Shown here: positions 9,923 through 17,291 of the stretch, piece by piece | Position numbering within the stretch: the stretch's first letter is position 1 | How the letters are laid out: each line of letters begins with the position of its first letter | Origin: an uncultured Lachnospiraceae bacterium | GTDB taxonomy: Bacteria; Bacillota; Clostridia; Lachnospirales; Lachnospiraceae | NCBI GenBank assembly: GCA_910586095.1 | Contig: CAJUHQ010000002.1 | Span: 1 to 64,000, forward strand | Direction of reading: 5' to 3' | DNA length: 64,000 nt | Translations under genes and position numbers: made by a program | Notes under the pieces: generated by a model | Told to the model about the DNA's origin: nothing | The model's database searches: none | Seen by the model: the letters and a program-made list of their open reading frames with translations, nothing else

Positions 9923-10363
9923 TTACCTTTCTGTGTCTTCCTTCACAGAAGCCTCCAAAGAAACTTCTTCCATGATTGGGGGCGCATCTACAGTATTGTA
10001 AACAAACAGATCATAATTTACAAAAAACTGTACAACTTCATCTACAATTTCACATTTCATTTCTGTTCCCATTGTCAACTGTTCATCAATAGCAATCCAT
10101 TCTAAGCATGAAAATAGACGCTCTGCAATCACATAACATCCTTCTTCTACTTCGTTTTCCTCCCCAGGAAAATAGCGAATACAAAATTGATTTTTCCTAA
10201 GATATCGCTTTGATATAAACAAACTTTTGGTCGAACTATTACAGGAAACAAGAAAACAAGGCTTTTGTAGATCCTGTTTATTTTCCCCCAATAAAATTTG
10301 ATACTTGTCGCCAAACTCAGCACGCAATGTACTGGAAATGGCCTTCATAATAACATTCATCAT
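9923..10363 (-). CDS. Tail terminator-like protein (DUF6838-type)
   Basis: About 146 residues from the ATG at 10363, which has AAGGGG at a good distance; the frame is open to 10399 but that part lies in a repeated hairpin element. The protein looks like the tail terminator/completion family found upstream of the sheath in Clostridia tails (an SSTLRAEFG helix, an FLVSCNSSTKSLFISKRYLRKNQFCIRYFP-type core split by charged loops, and a C-terminal LFVYN strand). The probable role is capping the tube. Family naming is by resemblance only. Confidence 0.65.
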   Translation of the reverse strand: MMNVIMKAISSTLRAEFGDKYQILLGENKQDLQKPCFLVSCNSSTKSLFISKRYLRKNQFCIRYFPGEENEVEEGCYVIAERLFSCLEWIAIDEQLTMGTEMKCEIVDEVVQFFVNYDLFVYNTVDAPPIMEEVSLEASVKEDTER

Positions 10364-10372
10364 TTCTATACC

Positions 10373-10431
10373 CCTTGCGTGCTCTGGCACGCATACCAAT
10401 CAATAGTTTGAAAATGAACTTTTTTCAAACT
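10373..10431 (-). repeat. Copy 1 of a 59-bp double-hairpin leader repeat
   Basis: On the minus strand this contains a 9-bp stem GTTTGAAAA/TTTTCAAAC and then a 7-bp stem TGCGTGC/GCACGCA with loop CAGA, directly before the ribosome binding site of the tail terminator gene. An identical 59-bp copy precedes the ArpU-like gene, and a diverged relative precedes the gene at 46,026. Confidence 0.85.
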
Positions 10432-10448
10432 TTTTATTTCCTTAACAT

Positions 10449-10571
10449 TTATTTTTCTGTCTTGTCTTTTCTTACCTCCTTGTCTGAAAATGCTTTTGTA
10501 TGCTCTTTTTGAACATTAGTTTGTTTTTTCAGTTCAACATAGATGCATACCGTTAATTGATTGCTCTCAAT
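10449..10571 (-). CDS. Possible 40-residue ORF with ATT start
   Basis: Behind a strong GGAGGTGG lies a frame of 40 codons beginning at ATT and ending at TAA (10449-10451). The predicted peptide is Lys/Glu-rich with no recognisable family. It is the only frame that would use this strong ribosome binding site, which sits immediately after a terminator. The rare start makes it doubtful. Confidence 0.25.
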   Translation of the reverse strand: MESNQLTVCIYVELKKQTNVQKEHTKAFSDKEVRKDKTEK

Positions 10572-10590
10572 GTAACCACCTCCTCTCCAA

Positions 10591-10627
10591 ACAAAAAACC
10601 GCACTAAACTACACCTTTAGCACGGTT
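10591..10627 (-). terminator. Terminator between the ArpU-like gene and the tail genes
   Basis: A minus-strand 12-bp stem (AACCGTGCTAAA / TTTAGTGCGGTT, two G-U pairs) with a 7-nt loop is followed by TTTTTT. It would stop transcripts coming from the promoter at 11,660-11,688 before they reach the structural genes. Confidence 0.8.
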
Positions 10628-10730
10628 CTTCTATCCATATATGATTGAACAAGTTCTACTGTAGCGTCGTTTGTTACTCAACTCCTTCAGCGAAACTTAT
10701 AAAAACAGCTTGCACATATTTTCTTATACT

Positions 10731-10774
10731 AATTCCCATCTGCCCGCTTTAGCGGGTACTCCAATCAGGATGTA
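10731..10774. repeat. Dispersed palindromic repeat, family A copy
   Basis: Carries the core CCCGCTTTAGCGGG preceded by CCCATCTG and followed by ACTCCAATCAGGATG. The same arrangement recurs near 32.61 kb and in variant form near 23.8 and 36.4 kb. The flanking 10,628-10,886 shows no supported gene. Confidence 0.75.
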
Positions 10775-10886
10775 TGAGACTTAGTCCTTTTGGGTTCTCT
10801 ATGTTCTTGTAAATCTGCTCACTGTTTTCTACTCTATCATAATACCATACTTCCAATGGGAAATGTGGGAAAGTTGACTTGTGCTT

Positions 10887-11315
10887 CTATTTATTTTCTT
10901 TTAAGTATTTTGCTACCATCTTTTGGAGTGTTGTTCGTTCGCAGTGCAAGATCTCTCCAATGTGCTCCCATGTATATCCTTCTACATACTTGTATTGCAT
11001 CACCCTTCTAACTCTGCTGTCTGAGACACTGTTTATATACTCTGTCAACTTCACCTCCATCTGTTCCGCCGCTGCCTTTCGCTGCAACAATAAAATTTCC
11101 TTTTCAATTAACAATCGATTTTTGCGATCAGCTTTTTTGATATCGATCCCTTCCACAACAACGCCGCCTTGTGTATATGGAAAGTTTCTCTTAGATGCCT
11201 GTACTATATCCTGAACTTTACCAATCTTTTGCTTTTCTAACGCATCAATCTTTTTTTGTAATTCCTTAATTTCTTCTTTTAAGCTATTAAGCTGATTTAG
11301 ATCGTCCTTTGTCAT
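10887..11315 (-). CDS. ArpU-like phage transcriptional regulator
   Basis: About 142 residues from the ATG at 11315. The N-terminal half is a coiled coil (LKEEIKELQKKIDALEKQK), and the C-terminal 45 residues form a sigma-region-4-like helix-turn-helix (RVMQYKYVEGYTWEHIGEIL, then TTLQKMVAKYL). This layout matches the ArpU/RinA-type late regulators of Gram-positive phages. It is the first gene behind the leftward promoter and is separated from the tail genes by a terminator. Its likely role is to switch on the tail operon, which is inferred from context. Confidence 0.65.
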   Translation of the reverse strand: MTKDDLNQLNSLKEEIKELQKKIDALEKQKIGKVQDIVQASKRNFPYTQGGVVVEGIDIKKADRKNRLLIEKEILLLQRKAAAEQMEVKLTEYINSVSDSRVRRVMQYKYVEGYTWEHIGEILHCERTTLQKMVAKYLKENK

Positions 11316-11324
11316 TTCTACACA

Positions 11325-11383
11325 CCTTGCGTGCTCTGGCACGCATACCAATCAATAGTTTGAAAATGAACTTTTTTCAAACT
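11325..11383 (-). repeat. Copy 2 of the 59-bp double-hairpin leader repeat
   Basis: Identical over 59 bp to 10,373-10,431. The second stem ends directly before the ribosome-binding region of the ArpU-like gene. Confidence 0.85.
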
Positions 11384-11659
11384 TACTCCTTCCTATTGTC
11401 AATATCAACGTGCGTAACATTTGCATTGAGATACACCTGTAAAAATCTCTCAATACTTTGTTGCAATTTTGTTTTTATCCATCCCTCAATTTGAACTATT
11501 CTGTTGAACCAATCCATACGCTGTAAACAATCATGATTGAAGAAAGATCACGAATCATTTTTCTTGTATGCAATTGGACAAACATCCATATATTTGCATA
11601 ATGAATACCGATCGACTTTACTGTACTGCAAAATATAAAGCTGTGTTAGTTCTATTTAC
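11384..11659. other. Leader region without gene
   Basis: AT-rich leader between the leftward promoter and the double-hairpin repeat. I see no supported gene in it. Confidence 0.4.
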
Positions 11660-11688
11660 ATAATAGTTAATTTCATTTACTATGTCAA
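11660..11688 (-). promoter_or_regulatory. Leftward early promoter with operator palindrome
   Basis: Minus strand: -35 TTGACA, 17-bp spacer, -10 TATTAT. The spacer contains the inverted repeat TAGTxAAT-n3-ATTxACTA (11,664-11,682), placed where a bound repressor would block RNA polymerase. It drives the ArpU-like gene. Confidence 0.75.
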
Positions 11689-11719
11689 GTGTTTTTTGTT
11701 CATTACGCTAACTTTTTTG

Positions 11720-11748
11720 TTGACGTACAAACGTACAAGTGCTATCCT
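11720..11748 (+). promoter_or_regulatory. Rightward promoter of the cI-like repressor
   Basis: -35 TTGACG, 17-bp spacer, -10 TATCCT. A tandem direct repeat ACGTACAA-ACGTACAA (11,723-11,738) overlaps the -35 and spacer and may be an autoregulatory operator. Confidence 0.65.
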
Positions 11749-11822
11749 TTATCTATAAAAATGCTGCGAAAACTTATTTTTGACAAAGATTTATGGCAAT
11801 GCACATAGGGGGATATTAAAAA

Positions 11823-12206
11823 ATGACGATCAATGAACGCGTTAAAGAAATAAGAATGGAAAACAAACTCACTATGGAAAAGTTTGGGGAGCGTTTGGGT
11901 GTTGGAAAAGTTGCTATTTCCTATATTGAAAGTGGAAAGAATAAGGTGACCGAGCAAATGCTTAAATCTATTTGCCGTGAATTTGACTACAATGAAGACT
12001 GGCTGCGCGATGGCATTGAACCAAAAAAGCCCATCCTCGATGAAGACATCGAATATGGGCAGATTTGTGCTCAACTTGGTATTAGCGATAACAGAGCAAA
12101 ACAAATTATTTTAAATTATGGCAAGTTTTCTCCTGAGGATAAAAAAATATTTTGGAATTATATAGATCGACTTTGTGATACAAAAAATCATCAAGAAAAC
12201 AACTAA
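11823..12206 (+). CDS. cI-like XRE repressor
   Basis: This 127-residue protein has an N-terminal lambda-type helix-turn-helix at about residues 6-60 (TMEKFGERLGVGKVAISYIESG, recognised as the HTH_3/XRE pattern, then VTEQMLKSICREF and the EDWLRDG segment common in phage repressors). The C-terminal half is a short helical, probably dimerising, region with no peptidase motif. It is divergent from the ArpU-like gene across two facing promoters, the classical lysogeny-switch arrangement. RBS AGGGGG. It likely keeps the tail locus silent; that role is inferred. Confidence 0.85.
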   Translation: MTINERVKEIRMENKLTMEKFGERLGVGKVAISYIESGKNKVTEQMLKSICREFDYNEDWLRDGIEPKKPILDEDIEYGQICAQLGISDNRAKQIILNYGKFSPEDKKIFWNYIDRLCDTKNHQENN

Positions 12207-13045
12207 TTATTTAGTTCTAGAATAGTGAAACAATTTTTAAAATAGCACTATCCAAATGATACCATCTATCATAATTATACTACTTTGATTAACAGATTAC
12301 TTTTATAATGCTAAACTATACGCTTGTAAATCATTAAAAAGCAGTGACTTATTTTCTACTGCTTTTTTCTTTTAGCACTTTTACAAAGCCATAAATCATT
12401 TTGATACTGTGACTATCTGTAATTTGTCTGACCATCTTAATAATCTCTTCTTTCATACTCTAACAGTCCTTTCCCTTTGTATTTCCAACTATCTAAAATG
12501 CTATCACACTCTAAGCTATAAAATCTACCCTTGTATTTTCATATCTTTTTGTTTTATCAAATTTCAGCAAATATTTCCAAAATATGAACCGTCACTTTTT
12601 TAGATTTTCTTACATATTGTCACTTCTATATCTGTAACATACAAAATTATACTATCTTTGATTTTAAAAATATTTTTTCTAACGTTTCTCTTCAATGGAT
12701 AAAATCACACTTAATCTCCTTGCTTTTCCTATCTCCTATAATCTAAGTGCGCCAATAATGAAAGAAATGAGCACTTTAAATGATTCCTGCTAAATTCTGT
12801 GAAATATATTGCGCAGAACTATCTAAAGTTTTCGATGAAAAACAAAGAACTTATCCAAGAACAATTCAAATTACAATAGCCATATGTTGGTTTTATTCAA
12901 TAACTCCTTGAATTTTCATACAAATTTACACTACATTTTCGAAAGCATTATATTGCAAATACTTTTGTGTTATGATATACTTTCAATTACAAAACTATCA
13001 CATTTTATAAACGAAAGCATATCATTTGCAAAGGTATTTTTACGC
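12207..13045. other. Long AT-rich region with no supported gene
   Basis: Beyond the repressor terminator this stretch is very AT-rich with only short hydrophobic frames that lack ribosome binding sites. From about 12,955 it contains half-site-like strings (GCAAATACTTTTG, TATACTTTC) resembling the operators near 13.1 kb. It may be decayed phage DNA, which cannot be shown from this sequence. Confidence 0.5.
12336..12375 (+). terminator. Terminator downstream of the repressor
   Basis: A stem AAAAAGCAGT / ACTGCTTTTT with a loop of about 13 nt is followed by a T-rich tail. Confidence 0.75.
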
Positions 13046-13069
13046 TATACTTTTGTTTGCGTAAGTATA
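13046..13069. promoter_or_regulatory. Imperfect palindromic operator (TATACTT...AAGTATA)
   Basis: Two 7-bp arms TATACTT and AAGTATA separated by 10 bp lie upstream of the XRE gene. The arms match the half-sites of the perfect palindrome at 13,110-13,123. Confidence 0.5.
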
Positions 13070-13081
13070 TGTTACTCCTTC

Positions 13082-13123
13082 TTGCGTTAGTAGTCAATAC
13101 TTTTTAATAACTTTTGCAAAAGT
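13082..13123 (+). promoter_or_regulatory. Promoter with perfect 14-bp operator at the start site
   Basis: Candidate -35 TTGCGT and -10 TAATAA (17-bp spacer) are followed by the perfect palindrome ACTTTTGCAAAAGT (13,110-13,123) where transcription would begin. This suggests autorepression by the XRE protein encoded just downstream. Confidence 0.55.
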
Positions 13124-13151
13124 ATGTTATATTTGTGAAGGGAGTACAAAA

Positions 13152-13520
13152 ATGTATAAAGATTTCGAACAATTACTACAAAGTAAAGGTATAACTTCAT
13201 ATAAAGTGTCTAAGGATACAGGGGTTTCACAGACAGCCCTAAGCAATTGGAAATCTGGTAAAAGTGTACCCACAACTAAAACTTTGCAGAAATTAGCTGA
13301 TTATTTCGGAGTGACAATTGACTATTTGATGAATAAGGATAATCAAAAAGAAGAATATTACCTAAATAAAGAAACTGCCGCAATAGCTCAAGGCATATTT
13401 GACAATAAGGAATTACGTCTTTTATATGATGCCGCTAGAGACGCACAACCCGAAGATATTCAGATGGCATATGATATGCTTTTAGCTTTAAAGAGAAAGG
13501 AGAGAAACAATCTTGATTGA
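13152..13520 (+). CDS. XRE-family regulator
   Basis: This 122-residue protein has an N-terminal XRE helix-turn-helix (ITSYKVSKDTGVSQTALSNW at about residues 15-34, then TTKTLQKLADYFGVTIDYLM). The C-terminal helical part (AAIAQGIFDNKELRLLYDAARDA-like pattern) is typical of small Clostridia phage-type repressors. It is preceded by GAAGGGAG and overlaps the next gene by 8 nt, so the two are co-translated. The palindromes just upstream make it the likely autorepressor. Confidence 0.85.
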   Translation: MYKDFEQLLQSKGITSYKVSKDTGVSQTALSNWKSGKSVPTTKTLQKLADYFGVTIDYLMNKDNQKEEYYLNKETAAIAQGIFDNKELRLLYDAARDAQPEDIQMAYDMLLALKRKERNNLD

Positions 13521-13734
13521 TGTTGATTATAATATACAGCTTATTGGATTTCCTACCACCAAAGTTCACGAAGCTGTGACTCCAAATGAAGATGGGAGTA
13601 TAACTGTATTTATTGACAAAAATATGACTTTTGAAGCACAAAAGGAAAGATTTCTGCACGCCATAAAGCACCTTAAAGGAAATGACTTTGACAAAGATAA
13701 CATACAAGAAATTGAAACAGATGCACATGGGTGA
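13513..13734 (+). CDS. Small ImmA/IrrE-like protein lacking the catalytic Glu
   Basis: This 73-residue protein starts at TTG, supported by AAGGAGAG eight bases upstream and by overlap with the XRE gene. It resembles the small ImmA/IrrE-like proteins that accompany XRE repressors (a TTKVHEAVTPNEDGSITVFID segment-type opening, then HAIKH-LKGNDF and a final DAH). The zinc-peptidase motif HExxH is represented by H-A-I-K-H, so the catalytic Glu is absent and proteolysis is unlikely. It may act as a regulatory partner of the XRE protein. Confidence 0.6.
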   Translation: MIDVDYNIQLIGFPTTKVHEAVTPNEDGSITVFIDKNMTFEAQKERFLHAIKHLKGNDFDKDNIQEIETDAHG

Positions 13735-13828
13735 TGATAGAAATACTATTCATGGCTATGAAGAAAAATATACCAACATGACACTCTCGCATTTTGAGGG
13801 TATGCAACACGCAAAAGAAAAACCCTAG
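13721..13828 (+). CDS. Possible 35-residue ORF overlapping the ImmA-like gene
   Basis: A frame beginning at ATG 13721 (or ATG 13727) runs to TAG at the edge of the terminator stem. No ribosome binding site is visible and the peptide is not recognisable. Listed only because it fills the gap to the terminator. Confidence 0.15.
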   Translation: MHMGDDRNTIHGYEEKYTNMTLSHFEGMQHAKEKP

Positions 13829-13843
13829 ATTTTCTAGGGTTTT
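13819..13843. terminator. Bidirectional terminator between the phage regulators and tRNA-Gly
   Basis: A perfect 10-bp stem AAAACCCTAG / CTAGGGTTTT with a 5-nt loop. It is flanked by A and T runs so that it can act for the regulators (plus) and the tRNA (minus). Confidence 0.8.
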
Positions 13844-13847
13844 AAAA

Positions 13848-13920
13848 AGCGATAGACGGGGCTCGAACCCGCGGTCTCGACCTTGGCAAGGTCGCGCGTT
13901 ACCAACTACGCCACTATCGC
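13848..13920 (-). tRNA. tRNA-Gly (anticodon GCC)
   Basis: A 73-nt cloverleaf on the minus strand: acceptor GCGATAG/CTATCGC, anticodon stem CGACC/GGTCG with loop TTGCCAA (anticodon GCC), T-arm GCGGG-TTCGAGC-CCCGT with the usual pairing, and discriminator U. CCA is not encoded. Its 3' end faces the phage regulators. Confidence 0.95.
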
Positions 13921-13985
13921 ATTTGATCTATCTGCATCGGACTTTATTATAATACATGAGATACGATCATTTGTCAACTACTTTT

Positions 13986-15629
13986 TTAAATTTTTTTATT
14001 CCATCTATTTTCTAACCAATATGCCACACTATCCTCCTCATTGCTACCTATCACACCTGTGGCTACTGCCTTTAATTCTGATGTCGCATTGGCAACCGCA
14101 TAGCACTCTTGTGACACCTCAAACATTGGAATATCATTCGTAGAATCTCCAAAAGAAATGACATCATTACAATTCCATAATGCTTTTAACTTCTTGATTG
14201 CCTCCGCCTTAGTTGCCTTAACTGGCATAATTTCACACAAGTATTCTGGGCGGTACAATTCTTGTTGAATGGTACAACGGAAGCGAGAATCTTTTGAAAA
14301 AATATCATAGATTGGCTGCAATTGGTCCTGTTCGCCAATACAAGTAAAATAAAATATTTCCCCTTGATACAAAGAGGAGCAATCTTCAACAGGATTCAGA
14401 CGTCTATCTCCTTGACGCTTACTCAAATAGTGTTTGATCCCTTCATTTTCCCTAGCTGGAATCCACGAAACTTTCTCTACATTTTGTATATAAGAATAGA
14501 CTAATGAACTGATCTTATATTGTTCTAATACCTCAACAACGTTTTGTATTTCTTCTGTTGAAAACTTTTCTTGTGACAAGATCTTTCCAGTTGCCGGATG
14601 AATAATCAAAGCTCCATTATATGCAATCACCGGAATATCCATTGACAGTCCCTTTGTCACTACACTGGCAGATACCATAGACCGCGCTGTTGCATAGGTA
14701 AACAACATTCCTTCCTGTACCAAACGATTAATCGTATCAATACTCCATTTGCTGATGCGATCTTCTCGGTTGAGCAGTGTTCCATCCAAATCTGTCACAT
14801 ACAAGACCCGATTACATTCTTTTTTGCTAAGATCTGTTCTGACATTTTCATCGTTCTCTACTTTCTCACTTGATAACTGCAACCTAGTATCAAAACTCGC
14901 GCTAGTATTCTCACGCAAAAATTGTTCAAGCTCCTTCCAATTTTGTACTATCATGCTGTCTTTACTTTGTGTATCAGATACATGAATGGCACCTGTATAC
15001 CAAATCGGAAATATCCCCGCATTTTTTGCTCCAACAATATCACACTCATATTGATCTCCAATATACCACACTTCCTCTGGACGAAGAGATGCTTTTTCCA
15101 ACGCTAAGTCAAATATGCGTTTGTTGGGTTTTCTATACATATAAGAGCTAGTCGCAATAATAAACTCAAAATGGTTTTTGGGAATAAGACGACAAATTCT
15201 ATCCTCCACCACCTTAGAAGCATAAGAAATATTGCTGATTACGCCAGTGCGAATCCCACTATCATACAAAAACTCTAAAAATTCTTCAATATTATTTGTA
15301 GGTTTTCCAAAAGAAGCGGCATCCCAAAATATCTGGTCAATCTGCTCTGGTGAAAGTGCTATTGTTATCCCTAACGATTCATAAAGATATGTAGTAAACA
15401 TAGAATTAGGAATTTCCACCTGCAATGTATGTTGACCTTTCGGCCCAAATCTACCCAACTCTTTATTGATTCGTTCTGCTTCCTGCCTAACCTGTTCTGC
15501 ACCAAGACCATACTTATTTTGTGTTGCATATTTTAAAATTGCCTCTGTGCCCTTTATTCCATTAAACTTTTCCTCTTCTACAAGTGTCTGTCCATAATCA
15601 AATAGAATCATTTTGGGTTTATTTATCAT
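13986..15629 (-). CDS. Double HAD hydrolase: HAD-IA domain fused to Cof-type HAD-IIB domain
   Basis: About 547 residues from the ATG at 15629, which has AGGAG upstream; the frame is open a further 23 codons. Domain 1 (about 1-235) is HAD subfamily IA with motif I as FDYGQTL (second Asp replaced by Gly), motif II around VISNIS, and IGDQYECDIVGAKNAG. Domain 2 (about 270-547) is Cof-like HAD-IIB with DLDGTLLNRE, a TYATAR motif II, and GDSTNDIPMFE. A linker rich in Ser, Glu and Asn joins them. Two complete phosphatase-fold domains in one chain are unusual. Domain 2 keeps the catalytic DxD, domain 1 does not. Substrates are unknown. Confidence 0.85.
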   Translation of the reverse strand: MINKPKMILFDYGQTLVEEEKFNGIKGTEAILKYATQNKYGLGAEQVRQEAERINKELGRFGPKGQHTLQVEIPNSMFTTYLYESLGITIALSPEQIDQIFWDAASFGKPTNNIEEFLEFLYDSGIRTGVISNISYASKVVEDRICRLIPKNHFEFIIATSSYMYRKPNKRIFDLALEKASLRPEEVWYIGDQYECDIVGAKNAGIFPIWYTGAIHVSDTQSKDSMIVQNWKELEQFLRENTSASFDTRLQLSSEKVENDENVRTDLSKKECNRVLYVTDLDGTLLNREDRISKWSIDTINRLVQEGMLFTYATARSMVSASVVTKGLSMDIPVIAYNGALIIHPATGKILSQEKFSTEEIQNVVEVLEQYKISSLVYSYIQNVEKVSWIPARENEGIKHYLSKRQGDRRLNPVEDCSSLYQGEIFYFTCIGEQDQLQPIYDIFSKDSRFRCTIQQELYRPEYLCEIMPVKATKAEAIKKLKALWNCNDVISFGDSTNDIPMFEVSQECYAVANATSELKAVATGVIGSNEEDSVAYWLENRWNKKI

Positions 15630-15856
15630 AAAGACTCCTATCTGCCGATTAGGCATGTGTGATTTTATCACATAAATTCCCTTTAACATACTGACCACAA
15701 TACTTTTGGTGTCTTTAGTATATCCGATTTGAATACATGATACAATATCATTTTATTATTTTGAAATCAGGATGTGAAAATGACTATATAATGGTAACAG
15801 TTCAGCCATGCAAAATTGAATAGTAACATATAATGTAATGTTGCGACATTCACTTC
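15630..15856. other. Intergenic region between the HAD gene and the rightward promoter
   Basis: AT-rich; I see no gene. The HAD promoter presumably lies here but no strong -35/-10 pair stands out on the minus strand. Confidence 0.35.
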
Positions 15857-15885
15857 TTGTCAAATGATAAAGAATGTGGTATTAT
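15857..15885 (+). promoter_or_regulatory. Promoter of the tandem HTH regulators
   Basis: -35 TTGTCA, 17-bp spacer, -10 TATTAT. It leaves a leader of about 105 nt before the first gene. Confidence 0.65.
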
Positions 15886-15996
15886 GGAACAAATTGACAT
15901 ATAGTGCATGTTAATTTGTTTGTGAGACAATATAGTTAAGTCAAAACACACCACAATACAACCGCAATCTCTCGATAGAAAAAGGAGAACGCAACT

Positions 15997-16416
15997 ATGG
16001 AAAAAGACTATACACCAGAATTTAAATTTCAGATGGTTTTGCAGATATTAAAAAGACAACATACTCAAAAGGAATTGGAAGCACGATATGACATTCCGCC
16101 TGGCACATTGGCAAAATGGAAAGCACAATTTATCGAAAATGCTCCATCTATTTATCAATTTGTAACATATGATACAACAAAAGATATCAAAAACCTCAGT
16201 GATACGTACATGGTGCGTATTCGCCAATTGCGCCAGAAAAATGGCTACTCCCAAAGAGAGATTGGACAGCTTTTAGGCACAGCACAAAATATGTATGCGC
16301 GATACGAAAATGGACGCAGCCAAATGTCCGTGCGATATCTCATGAAGTTGGCATTGTTTTATGGCGTTTCAATGGACTATCTTGCAGGATTGACAGAGGA
16401 AGGAGATGAATCTTAA
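15997..16416 (+). CDS. Hybrid regulator: transposase-type HTH plus XRE HTH (copy 1)
   Basis: This 139-residue protein joins two DNA-binding folds. Residues about 5-50 (YTPEFKFQMVLQILK, then KELEARYDIPPGTLAKWK) match the IS3/IS911 OrfA (transposase_8) helix-turn-helix. Residues about 70-130 (VRIRQLRQKNGYSQREIGQL, then MYARYENGRSQMS, and GVSMDYLAG) are an XRE domain. There is no catalytic transposase partner nearby, so it looks like a co-opted regulator. RBS AAAGGAG. It overlaps the paralogue downstream by one base. Confidence 0.8.
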   Translation: MEKDYTPEFKFQMVLQILKRQHTQKELEARYDIPPGTLAKWKAQFIENAPSIYQFVTYDTTKDIKNLSDTYMVRIRQLRQKNGYSQREIGQLLGTAQNMYARYENGRSQMSVRYLMKLALFYGVSMDYLAGLTEEGDES

Positions 16417-16838
16417 TGACCCGTGATGAAAAATATACTCCAAAATTTAAAGCAGATCGAGCATTAGAGCTACTGACAGGTGAAAAAACTATTACAGAAC
16501 TATCAAAAACATATCATATGAGCAATCGTGTCTTAGCTAAGTGGAAAAAATGGCTACTTGAAAGAGGTAGTATTGTTTTTGAAAAAAGCAATCAATATCG
16601 CGATATCACTAATGTGAACATTGAAGTCGGCAACCGGCAATACTTGCCACGCTTAAAAGAATTACGGATAAAAAAACGGCTATCTCAAAAAGATGTAGGA
16701 AATGCAATTGGCATTACACAGGACTCTTATTCTAAATATGAAAGTGGATTAATTGAGTTGCCAATCCGAAGGCTCATCCAACTATGTCAATTTTATAAAG
16801 TGTCCATAGATTATATGATGGGAATGAAGGATGAATAG
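16416..16838 (+). CDS. Hybrid regulator: transposase-type HTH plus XRE HTH (copy 2)
   Basis: This 140-residue paralogue of the preceding gene has the same layout: OrfA-like HTH at about 6-50 (YTPKFKADRALELL, then ITELSKTYHMSNRVLAKWKK) and XRE at about 75-135 (LKELRIKKRLSQKDVGNAIG, then SYSKYESG, and VSIDYMMG). Start and the previous stop share TAATG, and GGAGATG lies upstream. The two proteins are clearly diverged, so this is an old duplication; heterodimerisation is possible but only inferred. Confidence 0.8.
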   Translation: MTRDEKYTPKFKADRALELLTGEKTITELSKTYHMSNRVLAKWKKWLLERGSIVFEKSNQYRDITNVNIEVGNRQYLPRLKELRIKKRLSQKDVGNAIGITQDSYSKYESGLIELPIRRLIQLCQFYKVSIDYMMGMKDE

Positions 16839-17036
16839 TCTTCTATTTTCTATTGTGCTTTTTTGTATGTACTCTTCTACTTCTATGAACAATTTCTTAT
16901 CCCCTCTCTATCATTTTTGATAGTTCTCTCGCGTATTTTATTGCATCATTCATATTTTTTACTATTTCATATAATTTGATATAATACTTCTATATGAGCT
17001 ATCCAACTCTCTACTCCTTATAGCAAAGCCATTTAC

Positions 17037-17291
17037 TCAGATAACACCATTCAAGACATATTTGAGGTTTTGGCTTTCATTTGCACTGTTAAAAAACAAG
17101 GTCATTACTTTTTTTGATCCTAACATTCTGCTAAAAAAGTGGCTATTATCAAAAAGTCCTTTCAGATCTGTAAGTGAGTAATAATTTATCCATCTTCTGA
17201 CAAACTGTGTTAGTTTCTTGGCTCTATCAATCACGCTCACATTTTCCACCTCATCAACGGTGTCATTGTCCTTGACTCTTGCTTTACACAA
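17037..17291 (-). pseudogene. Probable group II intron maturase fragment
   Basis: An 84-codon frame with the segment DRAKKLTQFVRRWINYY followed by SLTDLKGLFDN resembles the group II intron maturase-specific (GIIM) domain, which has an L-N-x-x-I-R-G-W-x-N-Y-F core. The reverse-transcriptase domain and the rest of an intron are absent, and neighbouring frames upstream (17,292-17,345) are interrupted. It is best read as a decayed scrap. The resemblance is short and could be chance. Confidence 0.4.

Noticed and set aside
11742..12104. 120-codon minus-strand frame opposite the cI-like repressor
   Set aside because: It is antisense to a well-supported HTH gene, has no ribosome binding site and a non-protein-like Phe/His-rich composition.
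12409..13090. Short plus-strand frames in the AT-rich gap
   Set aside because: No ribosome binding sites, hydrophobic low-complexity translation typical of AT-rich non-coding DNA.
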